NCBI GenBank assembly: GCA_964369545.1
Contig: CAYJFA010000001.1
Coordinates: 162,129-226,128 of the forward strand
DNA from: BNWE01 sp964369545
GTDB lineage: Bacteria > Pseudomonadota > Alphaproteobacteria > UBA3830
DNA: 64,000 bases
Direction: 5' to 3'
Shown: in pieces, positions 44,882-54,710 of the stretch
Layout of the letters: every line of letters starts with the position of its first letter
Position numbering within the stretch: the first letter of the stretch is position 1
Notes under the pieces: generated by a model
Seen by the model: only the letters and a program-made list of their open reading frames with translations
Told to the model about the DNA's origin: nothing
The model's database searches: none
Program-made: the position numbers and the translations under genes

Positions 44882-45568
44882 TTAACACTTAGCTATCCTT
44901 TTAAACTCTTGAATTTTTAAACTTGCACCACCAACTAATATCCCACCAACGTTTTTACAATTCAAAATCTCAGAAGAATTTGATGCATTTACAGATCCTC
45001 CGTAAACCAAAGAATATTTAGATGAGTTCCCTAATTTCGTTTTTATAAACTCCATGGCTATTTCGATTTCATGTGTTGTTGGAATAAGACCTGTTCCAAT
45101 ACTCCATACTGGTTCGTATGCAAAAATTGTTCCTTGCAAATCAAGATTCAAATAATTTTCAAGCTGGATAGAGAGAATTTCTTTCCATTTATTTCTATCA
45201 TTCAACTTTTCTCCAATACAAACTATTGGAATTAAATTATTAGCAATTACAGATTTCCATTTTTTGAAAATAAAGTCGTCTGATTCATTAAACATAGCTC
45301 GCCGTTCGGAATGCCCCAGCAAAACATATTTGCAACCAAGGTCTTTTATTAGTTTTGGACTAATTTCTCCCGTAAATGCTCCTTTTTCTTCAGAAAAACA
45401 GTTTTGTGCTCCAACGGCATATCTAAATTTTCTAAATGCATAAATAAGTGCTGCAGGCGGACATACAACAATTTTATTTTTAGATTCAACTTCGTTAAAT
45501 TCATCAATAAATTTTTCGGCAAAATCCACATCGCCGTTCATCTTCCAGTTTGCAATTATGATTTTCAT
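44882..45568 (-). CDS. tpiA: Triosephosphate isomerase
   Basis: Interconverts dihydroxyacetone phosphate and glyceraldehyde 3-phosphate. The 228-residue TIM barrel, slightly shorter than the usual 250, retains all catalytic residues: Lys in ANWKMNGD, His in LLGHSERR, Glu in AYEPVWSIGTG, and the phosphate loop YGGSVNASN followed by GGILVGGASL. It is divergent from the PpiD-like gene. A possible promoter (TTGTTA, 18 bases, TATAGT) lies about 40-70 bases upstream of its ATG. Confidence 0.96.
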   Translation of the reverse strand: MKIIIANWKMNGDVDFAEKFIDEFNEVESKNKIVVCPPAALIYAFRKFRYAVGAQNCFSEEKGAFTGEISPKLIKDLGCKYVLLGHSERRAMFNESDDFIFKKWKSVIANNLIPIVCIGEKLNDRNKWKEILSIQLENYLNLDLQGTIFAYEPVWSIGTGLIPTTHEIEIAMEFIKTKLGNSSKYSLVYGGSVNASNSSEILNCKNVGGILVGGASLKIQEFKRIAKC

Positions 45569-45717
45569 TCAAGACCTCCATTTACAGGATTGATTAACAA
45601 ACATCTCAACTATAGTATATTCATTGAATTATTAACAAATAATTTCAATTTTTGCGCGTCAAAATAAAGATAATCTGTTAATATCAATTATGAAAAATAT
45701 TACTTTAGGGACACACT

Positions 45718-47385
45718 ATGTTAGAGCTAATTCGCAGATATTCCAGTTCGATTTTCGTTAAAGCTTTTTTGGGGATTCTAGCAGCTACTTTTATTTTCTG
45801 TTTTGGTATTTCAGATATAATAAGGCGTTATACTGGTAAAGATTACCTTGTAAAAATAGGAAATATTAAGATAAGCCCCGCTATATTTAATTTAGAAAAA
45901 GCAAAAAAATTAAATATGCTACGCAATCGATCGAAAAAAATAGACGAAAAAACAGAATCAGCAGCAATTTTACATCAGATTATTTGGGAAAACATAGTCA
46001 ATCTCGCGGCAACTGACTTCGGGTTTGTTGTATCTGATGATACGATAAAAAAATACATTAGCGGAATGTCTATGTTTAGAGATGAACATGGAAGATTTAA
46101 TGCAAGAATGCTGCGTAGCTTTTTATATAAAATTCAAGTTCCGGAACAAATGTTCATAGAATTTTCCAGAAAAGATATTAAAAATGCGTTAATTAAAGCA
46201 CCGTTTAAATATGTTTCCGTTTATAATGAGTTAGATTGCTATGTAAAAGCAAATTTGGAAAAACGCTCTTTAGCAATCGTTGAATTAAATCCAGATTCTA
46301 TAAAAATTTCAACAAAACCAAATCAAAAAGAATTAGAGGAATTTTATTCTGAAAACCAAGATCTATTTATGGTCGACGAAACAAGATCTTTTAAAATTTT
46401 AGAACTTTATGAGTCAGATATTGAAAAAAACATCAGAATAACGGAAGAAGAAATTAAAGATTATTATGAATCTAGTCCCGATAAAGAATCGAAACCTTAT
46501 TCTGAAATAAAGAATGAAATGGAAAGCGAGCTGCGACAAGAAAAATTACAAAGTGAAATAAACGATAAAGTCCGTCAAATAGAAGATGCGTTAATGGCAG
46601 GCGAAACTGTAGAAAATACAGCGAAAAAATTTAACTTAAAAATAACCGCGATAAATGACGTTAACGCATTGAATAAAACAGAAAACTCACAGCAAGAAAT
46701 TATAAAACGTAACTATAAAGATGATATTTTAACAGTAGCATTTTCCACAGAAGAAGGGGCTGACAGCTCGTTCTCTGAAGCTATAGATGAAAAAGGCAAT
46801 AAATTATTGTGGTTAGTATATATCGACAGTATTTCTCCAAAACATGTTGCAGAATTCACAAAAATCTTAGAAAAAGTAAAAAAAGAGTGGATTAAAAAAA
46901 GGCAGAAAGAAACAGCGATTGAAATAGCAAACACTTTTATAAAACAAATAAAAAATGGAAAAAAATTATCGACGATAGCCTCCAAACATGGCTATATTTC
47001 AAGTATTACTCCGACATTTGATCGTAATGGTGTTTTATCTGAAATATCCGAAAAAAAAGAAAGCAAAAAAAATCAACACTTTGCAATGGTGGTTTCTGAG
47101 TTATATCAAGAGGCATTTACAAAGCAAAAATCTGAAGCGATTTTAAAAGAAATTGGAAATACTTTTGTAATCGCGCAAGTAAAGGAAGTTTTTTCCGCTG
47201 AAAATATTGATCAAAAAGAGCAAACAAAACAACACGCATCTCTTCTTCGCGAAATTTCAGATGATTTATACCAGCAGCTTGTAGGATACTTATCTCGAGA
47301 AAAATATGAAGTAAAAATCAACTACGAAATGTTTAAAGAATCAGGTGAAGGCATTGACCCTGCGCGAATGGACGATATGTTTTAA
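45718..47385 (+). CDS. PpiD-like periplasmic folding factor (SurA N-terminal/parvulin family)
   Basis: A 555-residue protein with one N-terminal membrane anchor (VKAFLGILAATFIFCFGIS) and a large periplasmic part. Residues 40-160 match the SurA_N/PpiD chaperone region (VKIGNIKISPAIFNLE, then DFGFVVSDDTIKKYI and DEHGRFNARMLRSFL). The middle has the EEEIKDYY hinge. A parvulin domain between about 240 and 370 is highly diverged and may be inactive. It assists outer-membrane protein folding, in keeping with the bamA operon nearby. E. coli PpiD is 623 residues. Confidence 0.82.
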   Translation: MLELIRRYSSSIFVKAFLGILAATFIFCFGISDIIRRYTGKDYLVKIGNIKISPAIFNLEKAKKLNMLRNRSKKIDEKTESAAILHQIIWENIVNLAATDFGFVVSDDTIKKYISGMSMFRDEHGRFNARMLRSFLYKIQVPEQMFIEFSRKDIKNALIKAPFKYVSVYNELDCYVKANLEKRSLAIVELNPDSIKISTKPNQKELEEFYSENQDLFMVDETRSFKILELYESDIEKNIRITEEEIKDYYESSPDKESKPYSEIKNEMESELRQEKLQSEINDKVRQIEDALMAGETVENTAKKFNLKITAINDVNALNKTENSQQEIIKRNYKDDILTVAFSTEEGADSSFSEAIDEKGNKLLWLVYIDSISPKHVAEFTKILEKVKKEWIKKRQKETAIEIANTFIKQIKNGKKLSTIASKHGYISSITPTFDRNGVLSEISEKKESKKNQHFAMVVSELYQEAFTKQKSEAILKEIGNTFVIAQVKEVFSAENIDQKEQTKQHASLLREISDDLYQQLVGYLSREKYEVKINYEMFKESGEGIDPARMDDMF

Positions 47386-47431
47386 TTCGTTTGAAATTTA
47401 TCCCACAATTTATATTGCCGTATAAACTCGA

Positions 47432-48595
47432 TTATATTTCATTAAGAACTTCTTTTGCAGCTCTTCGAAAGTCACTTGTTTTCAATGATTTAATTACTTT
47501 TTTGAAATGTGTTTTCTGTTGCTCTTGTTCAATCTTATTATCCAATAATCTCGTCGCATATTTAAAAATATTTTGTGCAGTACAATGATCCTGCAATAAT
47601 TCTGGAATGACTATTTTTTTTGCTAATATATTGATTAGACATACATAATCTATTTTTATTAGATATTTTACAATTGCCGCTGTAATCGCGGAGGTTTTGT
47701 AAATTACGATAGATGGAACTTCTGTACGAGCCAATTCTAAAGTAACTGTTCCGGATGCAGCAACGGCAAGATTAGAACTATAATATGCTAAATTCTTTTG
47801 ATATTTATCTGTAATAATTATAGGTTTTTGATTCCAGTTTTTTGTAGAATTTTGCATATAATTTTTAAGAGATTCGATTGCAGGAATTATAAAAATTACA
47901 TTTTTATACTGTGCAGCTAATTGATCCGCAAAATTAGACAATATCGGCAAGTGTTTATCTAACTCAGATTTTCTGCTTCCCGGAAGCAATGTTATGATCT
48001 TTGATTTTTTACTTTCGATTTTATTTAAAAACATTTCTTTTTCAGAAATGCTTGGTTCATCAAAATCTGAATCGGTCGCAATCGGATGTCCGACAAAAAC
48101 TGTTTTTAATTTATGCTCGCTAAATATCTTCTCTTCAAAAGGTAATAAAACCAATAACTTATCAATAAATTTATTCATAGATTTTGCACGCCATTTTCTC
48201 CAAGCCCAAACAGGGGGTGCAACATAGTGAATAATCGGCAAAGTCCAAAAAGGAGCAAGCTTTTTTATATTTTTTTTAAGTTTTTTATCTATACGATGAG
48301 TAAAACCTGATGAATCTATTGTAATCACAACATCTGGTTTATGTAAAAAAACTTCCGCTACAGCTTTGTTTATTAGCCTTTTTACATGAAAAATCTTTCC
48401 GATTACTTCAAAGATTCCAATTATTGATAACTCATGGATAGAAAAGATTTTTTTTAATCCAGCAGCTTCCATCCATTTTCCACCAACACCAATAAACTCT
48501 ACTTCTCCATCACAGAAAAACTTAATATCTTCTATCAGTTTTCCACCTAGATAATCTCCAGATGATTCACCGGCTATTATAAAAATTTTCTTCAT
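47432..48595 (-). CDS. lpxB: Lipid-A-disaccharide synthase
   Basis: GT19 enzyme that joins UDP-2,3-diacylglucosamine and lipid X to form the lipid A disaccharide. The 387-residue protein starts with IFIIAGESSGDYLGGKLI, has VEFIGVGGKWMEAAGLKK, DVVITIDSSGFTHRI, HYVAPPVWAWRKWRAKSM and LLPGSRKSELDKHL, all LpxB landmarks. It is the last gene of the long envelope operon, overlapping lpxI by 4 bases. It converges with the PpiD-like gene. Confidence 0.96.
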   Translation of the reverse strand: MKKIFIIAGESSGDYLGGKLIEDIKFFCDGEVEFIGVGGKWMEAAGLKKIFSIHELSIIGIFEVIGKIFHVKRLINKAVAEVFLHKPDVVITIDSSGFTHRIDKKLKKNIKKLAPFWTLPIIHYVAPPVWAWRKWRAKSMNKFIDKLLVLLPFEEKIFSEHKLKTVFVGHPIATDSDFDEPSISEKEMFLNKIESKKSKIITLLPGSRKSELDKHLPILSNFADQLAAQYKNVIFIIPAIESLKNYMQNSTKNWNQKPIIITDKYQKNLAYYSSNLAVAASGTVTLELARTEVPSIVIYKTSAITAAIVKYLIKIDYVCLINILAKKIVIPELLQDHCTAQNIFKYATRLLDNKIEQEQQKTHFKKVIKSLKTSDFRRAAKEVLNEI

Positions 48596-49455
48596 TCTAC
48601 TTTTTGATTTATAACTCCAGATTCACAGCCACCAAAAAACATAGAAAAATCATTGGCTTGCTTAATTATAGATTTTTTATCTAAAACAATACATTTTTCA
48701 GACTCAACTATAAGGCCGGAAAAACCATTAATATTCAATTGGTTAATCGTATTTATTCCAATTGTTGGAAGATCTAGCCTTTGATTTTGCTGTGGCTTCG
48801 ATGTTTTTATTAAAATACCACCTTGTGTAGATTTTCTTAGCTTTGCGCACCTCTCTATAAGAGCATCGGTACCCTCCACACATTCAACACCAATGACTAA
48901 TCCCTCATATACAATAACAGACTGTCCAATATCTAGACTTCCTAGACTTTTTGCGGCATTAAATCCAACCTTTATATCAAAAAGTTCTGTTTTTGTCGGA
49001 TACCTATCAGTTAAGATTTCATTTGATATAAAAATATCCTCCAAAAAGTCTGTACCGGAGATGATATTAAAACCTTCCTCATTTAGTAATTTTGCGATAG
49101 CTCTTAAAAGAGCATCATCTCCAGAAAAAATCGCTCTTCCGAGTTTTAACAACCAGGCTGCGCCTTTTTTATCAAGAGATAACTCATTGAAATTTGGACG
49201 CTTTACAGCGCCAGCAAAAACTATATTTGTAACATTGTTTTTATGAAAAAAATTCAATGAAGATTTTATATCTCCAAGTTTTACACTTAAAACATCTCTG
49301 CAATTTTTCGAATCTTGACTTATTTTTGCGTAGGAATCTGCAAAACCATTCAACATAAGCATACAAAAATTTAAATTTTTCCCAATACATGCTTGAGCAA
49401 CAAGTTTTGGATAATCTCCGCTTCCACATACTATTCCAATGCACTCTCTATTCAT
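48592..49455 (-). CDS. lpxI: UDP-2,3-diacylglucosamine pyrophosphatase LpxI
   Basis: Hydrolyses UDP-2,3-diacylglucosamine to lipid X, the alphaproteobacterial replacement for LpxH. The 287-residue protein shows IGIVCGSGDYPKLVAQA at the N terminus, FAGAVKRPNF, FSGDDALLRAIAKLL, DIGQSVIVYEG and the GGILIKTSKPQQNQRLDLPTIG region split over two motifs with the active-site Asp. ATG 49455, overlapping lpxA by 8 bases, starts right before the conserved block; the longer frame to 49494 lies within lpxA. Confidence 0.94.
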   Translation of the reverse strand: MNRECIGIVCGSGDYPKLVAQACIGKNLNFCMLMLNGFADSYAKISQDSKNCRDVLSVKLGDIKSSLNFFHKNNVTNIVFAGAVKRPNFNELSLDKKGAAWLLKLGRAIFSGDDALLRAIAKLLNEEGFNIISGTDFLEDIFISNEILTDRYPTKTELFDIKVGFNAAKSLGSLDIGQSVIVYEGLVIGVECVEGTDALIERCAKLRKSTQGGILIKTSKPQQNQRLDLPTIGINTINQLNINGFSGLIVESEKCIVLDKKSIIKQANDFSMFFGGCESGVINQKVE

Positions 49456-50245
49456 GAGTTTTGTGATTGTTTGGTTGACAGAAAGATCTCTCACTTTTTT
49501 GTTTCATAAAATGGATAATCTCCTGTACAAAACGCATTTCTGGAAACAAATTTTCAGTTGTCTTCAAGTTATTAGATAGGATATCGCTATCCGAAAAAAT
49601 TATATCATAAGCTTTTTTCAATGCGTTTATTTCATTTTTATCAACATCAGCTCTTTTTAACCCAATGATATTTAATCCACAAAGATAAGCGCGCTCCCCT
49701 TTCACTGTGCCATAAGGAATAACGTCGCGCTCAACACCTGACATACCGCCGATAATAGCGCCGCGACCTACTCTTGTCCATTGATGCACAGCCGAAAGTC
49801 CACCGATGATAACATTGTCATCAATCTGCACATGTCCACCAAGTGTGGCATTATTTCCCATAACAACATTGCTTCCAATTATGCAATCATGAGCTATATG
49901 TACACCAACCATAAAAAGGTTTCCATCCCCAACAACTGTTTTCATAATGCCGCCTTCTGTTCCGGGATGCATGGTAACATATTCCCTAATGGAATTATGC
50001 TTTCCAATAATTAACTGCGATTTTTCACCTTGAAATTTCAGATCCTGTGGACGATAGCCAATTGATGCAAAGGGAAAAATTATTGACCCTTCTCCTATTA
50101 TTGTATCGCCTTCAACGCAAACATGCGCCATAATTTCTACGCTATCCCCTATCGCAACATTATCTCCGATTACCGAATATGGGCCTATTTTCACACCACT
50201 TCCGATTTTAGCTTTTTCAGAAACTATAGCTGTTTGATGTATCAA
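49448..50245 (-). CDS. lpxA: UDP-N-acetylglucosamine acyltransferase
   Basis: First step of lipid A synthesis. The 265-residue left-handed beta-helix opens IHQTAIVSEKAKIGSGVKIG and has REYVTMHPGT, the catalytic His in GVHIAHDCIIG near residue 120, GHVQIDDNVIIGG and AVHQWTRVGRGAIIGG, with the helical C terminus DKNEINALKKAYDIIF. It follows fabZ after 17 bases in the usual fabZ-lpxA-lpxI-lpxB order. Confidence 0.96.
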   Translation of the reverse strand: MIHQTAIVSEKAKIGSGVKIGPYSVIGDNVAIGDSVEIMAHVCVEGDTIIGEGSIIFPFASIGYRPQDLKFQGEKSQLIIGKHNSIREYVTMHPGTEGGIMKTVVGDGNLFMVGVHIAHDCIIGSNVVMGNNATLGGHVQIDDNVIIGGLSAVHQWTRVGRGAIIGGMSGVERDVIPYGTVKGERAYLCGLNIIGLKRADVDKNEINALKKAYDIIFSDSDILSNNLKTTENLFPEMRFVQEIIHFMKQKSERSFCQPNNHKTHE

Positions 50246-50262
50246 AACACACCCCTAAAACA

Positions 50263-50742
50263 TTATTCACTTTGCTCATCAGGTATTACAATCATTGCAG
50301 TAAATGTCGCTTCCGTAACAAGCGCATCTTTTACAAAAGCTTGTCCCTTAAAACGCCATACATTTTCGCGGCTTCTATCTTTTTTCACATGTAAATGCAA
50401 GACATCTCCAGGCTCTACCAACTTTCTAAACCTGACATCGTCCATCGACATAAAATAAACAAGTCCGCCATTTTTTTCTAGATTCATTGCTCTTGCGACA
50501 ACAACGCCAGCAGTTTGCCCCATAGCTTCTACAATAAGTACTCCGGGCATTATCGGTTTAGCAGGGAAATGTCCTTGAAAAAACGGTTCATTTATAGTTA
50601 CGTTTTTTATTCCAATCGCACTTTCCCCGAGAACTAATTTCTCAATTCGATCGATCATCAACATCGGATATCTATGAGGCAAGCACTTTTTTATATCATT
50701 GTTATTCAGTTCATCATTGCTCATATCAGTTATTTTCCCCAT
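50263..50742 (-). CDS. fabZ: 3-hydroxyacyl-ACP dehydratase FabZ
   Basis: Dehydrates 3-hydroxyacyl-ACP in fatty acid synthesis and competes with LpxA/LpxD for the same substrates. The 159-residue hot-dog fold has LPHRYPMLMIDRI, the active-site His in GHFPAKPIMPGVLIVEAMGQ split by the tunnel residues, and the catalytic Glu in the latter motif. It is 3 bases after lpxD. Confidence 0.96.
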   Translation of the reverse strand: MGKITDMSNDELNNNDIKKCLPHRYPMLMIDRIEKLVLGESAIGIKNVTINEPFFQGHFPAKPIMPGVLIVEAMGQTAGVVVARAMNLEKNGGLVYFMSMDDVRFRKLVEPGDVLHLHVKKDRSRENVWRFKGQAFVKDALVTEATFTAMIVIPDEQSE

Positions 50743-50745
50743 AAT

Positions 50746-51765
50746 TCAAGATTTCTTTTTTCTTGTTACGGCCGACTTTAAAAACGCAACCTGCCGCTTC
50801 CATAAACCAGCATCGAGCGCAGGAATTCCTCCGACAATCTGTCCCGGTTCTATGCTGGCCGCAACTCCGCTTTTTGCTGCAGCGATCACTCCATCTCCGA
50901 TTTCGATATGTCCAGAAACACCGACTTGTCCCGCTAACACGACACCATTCCCGATTTTAGTGCTTCCGGCAATTCCAACCTGAGCAACGATTATCGATCT
51001 TTCTCCAATCGTAACATTGTGTCCGATTTGGACTAAATTATCGATGATTGTTTCATTTCCAATCGAGGTATCTTCAATGCTGCCTCTATCAATTGTTGTA
51101 TTCGCTCCAATGCGCACATTATCACCAATTATTACTCTACCAAGCTGCGGTATATATATCATGGATGTTCCGGTTGGAATTATTCCAAACCCAGATTCTC
51201 CAAGCCTTACCCCTGAATTAATAATTATATTTTTTCCTATAATGCTATGAGATATAGTAACGTTATTTCCGATATACCCACCGGAACCTATCTTGCAACT
51301 TTTTTCTATAACTGTGTTGCTCCCTATAAAAACATCATCACCGATTTCTACATTTTCTCCAATAACAACAAATTCTCCGACGTAACATCTCTCTCCGATC
51401 TTTGCTGTTTTATGAACTCTAGATGTAGCGCAAATATGAGATACGTGTTCCTCTTTTCGATATAAAACATTTAAGGCTTTAGCATATCCTATCGTTGCGT
51501 TCGCACATACGAGACCAACGACATTTTCAGGAAGATCTTTGATATTATCCTCAGTAATTATCACGGCCCCGGCAGAAGTGTTCTTCAATTCATCTATATA
51601 TTTTTTATTTCCAAAAAAAGATAAATCAGATTTAGTTGCTGATTTTAATGTCGCTACATCAGAAATTTGTAAATCCGCATTACCGACAATCTTAAAATCA
51701 CAAATGACACTCAGTTCGGATACCGTTACTTTTTTTAAAGCACCAAAGAAATTTTTATCTATCAC
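50746..51765 (-). CDS. lpxD: UDP-3-O-(3-hydroxyacyl)glucosamine N-acyltransferase
   Basis: Third acyl-addition step of lipid A synthesis. At 339 residues it has an N-terminal uridine-binding domain (SFFGNKKYIDEL), a hexapeptide beta-helix with the catalytic His in NLVQIGHNVTIGERS near residue 245, AQVGIAGSTKIG, and the C-terminal helix GLWKRQVAFLKS. Spacing of 8 bases to ompH and 3 to fabZ confirms the conserved operon. Confidence 0.96.
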   Translation of the reverse strand: MIDKNFFGALKKVTVSELSVICDFKIVGNADLQISDVATLKSATKSDLSFFGNKKYIDELKNTSAGAVIITEDNIKDLPENVVGLVCANATIGYAKALNVLYRKEEHVSHICATSRVHKTAKIGERCYVGEFVVIGENVEIGDDVFIGSNTVIEKSCKIGSGGYIGNNVTISHSIIGKNIIINSGVRLGESGFGIIPTGTSMIYIPQLGRVIIGDNVRIGANTTIDRGSIEDTSIGNETIIDNLVQIGHNVTIGERSIIVAQVGIAGSTKIGNGVVLAGQVGVSGHIEIGDGVIAAAKSGVAASIEPGQIVGGIPALDAGLWKRQVAFLKSAVTRKKKS

Positions 51766-51773
51766 AAAAACCT

Positions 51774-52394
51774 CTATTCGTTATTCAATATTACGTTAAT
51801 TTCTCGACATGTTTCATTAATTCTTTTAATCACTTGAGATGTGATATCTGCACAATCGTTATTTTTATAAATCACCGCATCAGAAGCTAAAACTGTTCTA
51901 ATTCCTTTCTGTTCAGATACATAAGACACTGCTTTTTTTATCTCAGACTCCAGAATTGTAATAGCCTTTTTGTAAGCTTCTGATATTTGATATCTTTTTG
52001 TACGAATCATGTCATAAAGAATCAATTGCATATCTTCTATTTTTCTTGCATCACTTTCCGAAGCTTTTACAGTATCCATAGATTTTATTTTTGTTTCTAA
52101 ATCTAATAAATCTTTTTTTGATAAATCATTTATCTCAGCTATTCTTTTTTCTATATATTTACCAGCCTCCGATTCTATTGCCACTTTTTTTAAATCAATA
52201 ATCGCAACAGAATTATATGTTTTATCGGTTTTTTCTTTCGCAAAACAAATCTCTGAAAACGAAACAATGCTTATAAAAACAAACCATAATACAATTGTGA
52301 AAATATGTCTAAAAATACTAAACAGCATTAAAACCTTTGTAACAAAAGTATCAAAGCATCGTTTTATTTTTTCTTGCAATACAGAACTACTCAT
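51774..52394 (-). CDS. OmpH/Skp-family periplasmic chaperone
   Basis: A 206-residue protein at the skp position between bamA and lpxD. A hydrophobic segment at residues 25-50 (FTIVLWFVFISIVSFSEICFA) follows an unusually long cytoplasmic-looking N terminus of about 22 residues, so the true start may be one of the internal codons. The mature part begins VAIIDLKKVAIES, the OmpH opening strand, then a long charged coiled-coil, then RTVLASDAVIY. It holds outer-membrane proteins in soluble form for BamA. Confidence 0.85.
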   Translation of the reverse strand: MSSSVLQEKIKRCFDTFVTKVLMLFSIFRHIFTIVLWFVFISIVSFSEICFAKEKTDKTYNSVAIIDLKKVAIESEAGKYIEKRIAEINDLSKKDLLDLETKIKSMDTVKASESDARKIEDMQLILYDMIRTKRYQISEAYKKAITILESEIKKAVSYVSEQKGIRTVLASDAVIYKNNDCADITSQVIKRINETCREINVILNNE

Positions 52395-52396
52395 AT

Positions 52397-54703
52397 CTAC
52401 ATAAACCCAGCAAGTGTAAATGTTTGTTTTTCATCAAAAGACTTTTTCTTTATTGGAAAACCGAAAACAAACGAAAGAGGCATGCCCAAAGGCGATTTTG
52501 CCCATTCTATACCTACTCCAATAGAGGACCTTATGCTTTTTGAGTCTTGTACTTCGTTTTTGGCGTATTTAGTACCCCACGAACCTCCAAAATCCCAGAA
52601 AACTACCCCGTTAATTCCTATTTCTTTTGTTGATAAAGGCGCTTTGGCCATCAAGCTTAATGTCCAGTATCTATTGCCGCCTACACAATTACCTCTCAGA
52701 TCTCGAGTTCCAACACCTCCAGTATCGAAGCCTCTCATGCTTTGTCCATCTCCTCCAAGAGCAAAACGATGCGCAGCACGAGTTCTTTTAATTTCTTGTA
52801 TATGACCTATATTTGCATCCACAATAAATGTAACCTTCTTGGTTATAGGATGATAATACTTCGCTCCTAATTCATTTTTGAAATATTGTACGTTTCCAAT
52901 TAATCCGGCATACGCGTTTGTCATCGATAATTCGTATCCATTGCGCGGATCATACGGATTATCGGTTTGATCATAAATCAATATTGACGCAATTTCGCCG
53001 CATGTATAACTACCGTATTCATCTTTCATAAGAACCACATCTTTTGCAGCATCAGGAACTTTATTATATGACTTTTTTTCATCCCTATTCCACCAACGGC
53101 GATTATTTCGCGAAATCGTATACCTAATTGTGTGAAATACATGATCAGTAATTGCATATCTGACATATGGAGAAATGAAAGCAGATCTTGTGATGCTCTG
53201 ATCAACATTTTTTCTATCGTAACAATGCGCTCCAACAGTCAAGCCAGCACCAAAATTCTGATCCATAAAACGTGGATCAAACAAATCAAATTTGCATCCA
53301 TAGTACCTTTGCATCCAAAATGCTTCCGCGGAAAAACTCCTTCCGGTACCCATCAAATTGTGCTCAGAAAATCCAAGTAATCCACCGAATCCATCGGCAT
53401 CGCTGACATTTAACCCGAAACGAATTTGTGCCGTACTTTCTTTTTCTTTTACGCTTACAAGCAGTACTTTCTTATCTTCCGCGGATCCATCCAACTCGTT
53501 TATTTCCACATCATCAAAATATCCAATGTTTTTTAATCTTTCTACGGTGCTTTGAATCTTATATATATTTAAAGCATCTCCCTCATGAACGGTGAATTCA
53601 CGACGAATTACGTTATCCAATGTTTTTGTATTACCGACGATTTCAATTCTATCCAAAAATGCTTTAGGTCTTTCAATAACTAAATATTTAACGGAGGCTG
53701 TTTTCTTGTTTTTGTCGTAATCTATTTTTATGGTGACATCAATAAATGGATTATCTTTCAATGCTATTTCTTTACGCAGTTTATCTCGGTTAGCGTTTAT
53801 TGCCGCTTCGTTATAAACAGATCCTTTTTCAATAACAATAAATTTTTTAAAATCTTCCACTTTGATTTTTTCAACTTCAGACATCAAGCTGACATCCAAG
53901 ATGCTATATTTATCTCCTTCTTCCATTGTGAAAGTGCAATAATGTGATTTTTTATCAAAATCCATCTCGGCGGTTGCAGAAATAATCATAAAAAATGGAT
54001 AACCGTTATTTTTATAAAATGATGTGATGGAGTCGATATCCACATCAATCTTGTCTTCTCTATAAACATGGCTTTCATAATCCCAAAAACGCCAAATTTT
54101 TTCTTCTTTTGTCGACATAATATCTTTTAGATCATCATCACTAAAATTTTTATTCCCAACAAACAGAATTTTCTTAACAGCCGTTTTTGATCCCTCGTTT
54201 ATTTCAAACACGAGATCAACCTTATTTCCAGGCTGTTTAATAATTTTCGGAGTTACAACAGCAGAACAATATCCAAGCGTTTTATACATAAGTTGAAAAT
54301 CCGAAAGTACATCTTTTATAATGTATGTACTAAACAGACGACCGTTTCCAATTCTATTACCAACTACATTTTTTAAAACATCGTCACTTGCAGATTCATT
54401 ACCTTCAAACGCGACTTGATCTATCATTGGCTTTTCAACGCACTTTATAATCAAAGTTTTGTCTTTTTTTATAAACTGTATATCAGAAAAAAAATCTTTC
54501 GCAAAAAGGGCTTTCAACGTAGCATCAATATCGCTTTGCTCGAAGTTTTTGCGTGGTTTTATGGTGACGCTTTCTTCCAGCACCCCTTTTTCTACCCTAT
54601 CTAATCCTTCAAAAACAATTTTTTCAACAACATCAGCAGAAGCCTGAGAATAAAATAAAGCAGAAACTACAGCTATTAATCCAGCTAATAATACGTTTTT
54701 CAT
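52397..54703 (-). CDS. bamA: Outer membrane protein assembly factor BamA
   Basis: Central beta-barrel of the BAM machine. The 768-residue precursor has a signal peptide (LLAGLIAVVSALFYSQASA), five POTRA repeats over residues 25-345 (each with a G-N-x-x-x-S/D-D-D-x-L type turn, for example VGNKNFSDDDLKDI), and a C-terminal barrel. The lid loop motif is RGF within MRGFDTGGVG near residue 660. The last strand ends in an aromatic-containing LAGFM rather than the usual terminal Phe or Trp, a small departure. It lies 7 bases from rseP. Confidence 0.96.
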   Translation of the reverse strand: MKNVLLAGLIAVVSALFYSQASADVVEKIVFEGLDRVEKGVLEESVTIKPRKNFEQSDIDATLKALFAKDFFSDIQFIKKDKTLIIKCVEKPMIDQVAFEGNESASDDVLKNVVGNRIGNGRLFSTYIIKDVLSDFQLMYKTLGYCSAVVTPKIIKQPGNKVDLVFEINEGSKTAVKKILFVGNKNFSDDDLKDIMSTKEEKIWRFWDYESHVYREDKIDVDIDSITSFYKNNGYPFFMIISATAEMDFDKKSHYCTFTMEEGDKYSILDVSLMSEVEKIKVEDFKKFIVIEKGSVYNEAAINANRDKLRKEIALKDNPFIDVTIKIDYDKNKKTASVKYLVIERPKAFLDRIEIVGNTKTLDNVIRREFTVHEGDALNIYKIQSTVERLKNIGYFDDVEINELDGSAEDKKVLLVSVKEKESTAQIRFGLNVSDADGFGGLLGFSEHNLMGTGRSFSAEAFWMQRYYGCKFDLFDPRFMDQNFGAGLTVGAHCYDRKNVDQSITRSAFISPYVRYAITDHVFHTIRYTISRNNRRWWNRDEKKSYNKVPDAAKDVVLMKDEYGSYTCGEIASILIYDQTDNPYDPRNGYELSMTNAYAGLIGNVQYFKNELGAKYYHPITKKVTFIVDANIGHIQEIKRTRAAHRFALGGDGQSMRGFDTGGVGTRDLRGNCVGGNRYWTLSLMAKAPLSTKEIGINGVVFWDFGGSWGTKYAKNEVQDSKSIRSSIGVGIEWAKSPLGMPLSFVFGFPIKKKSFDEKQTFTLAGFM

Positions 54704-54710
54704 ATAAAAA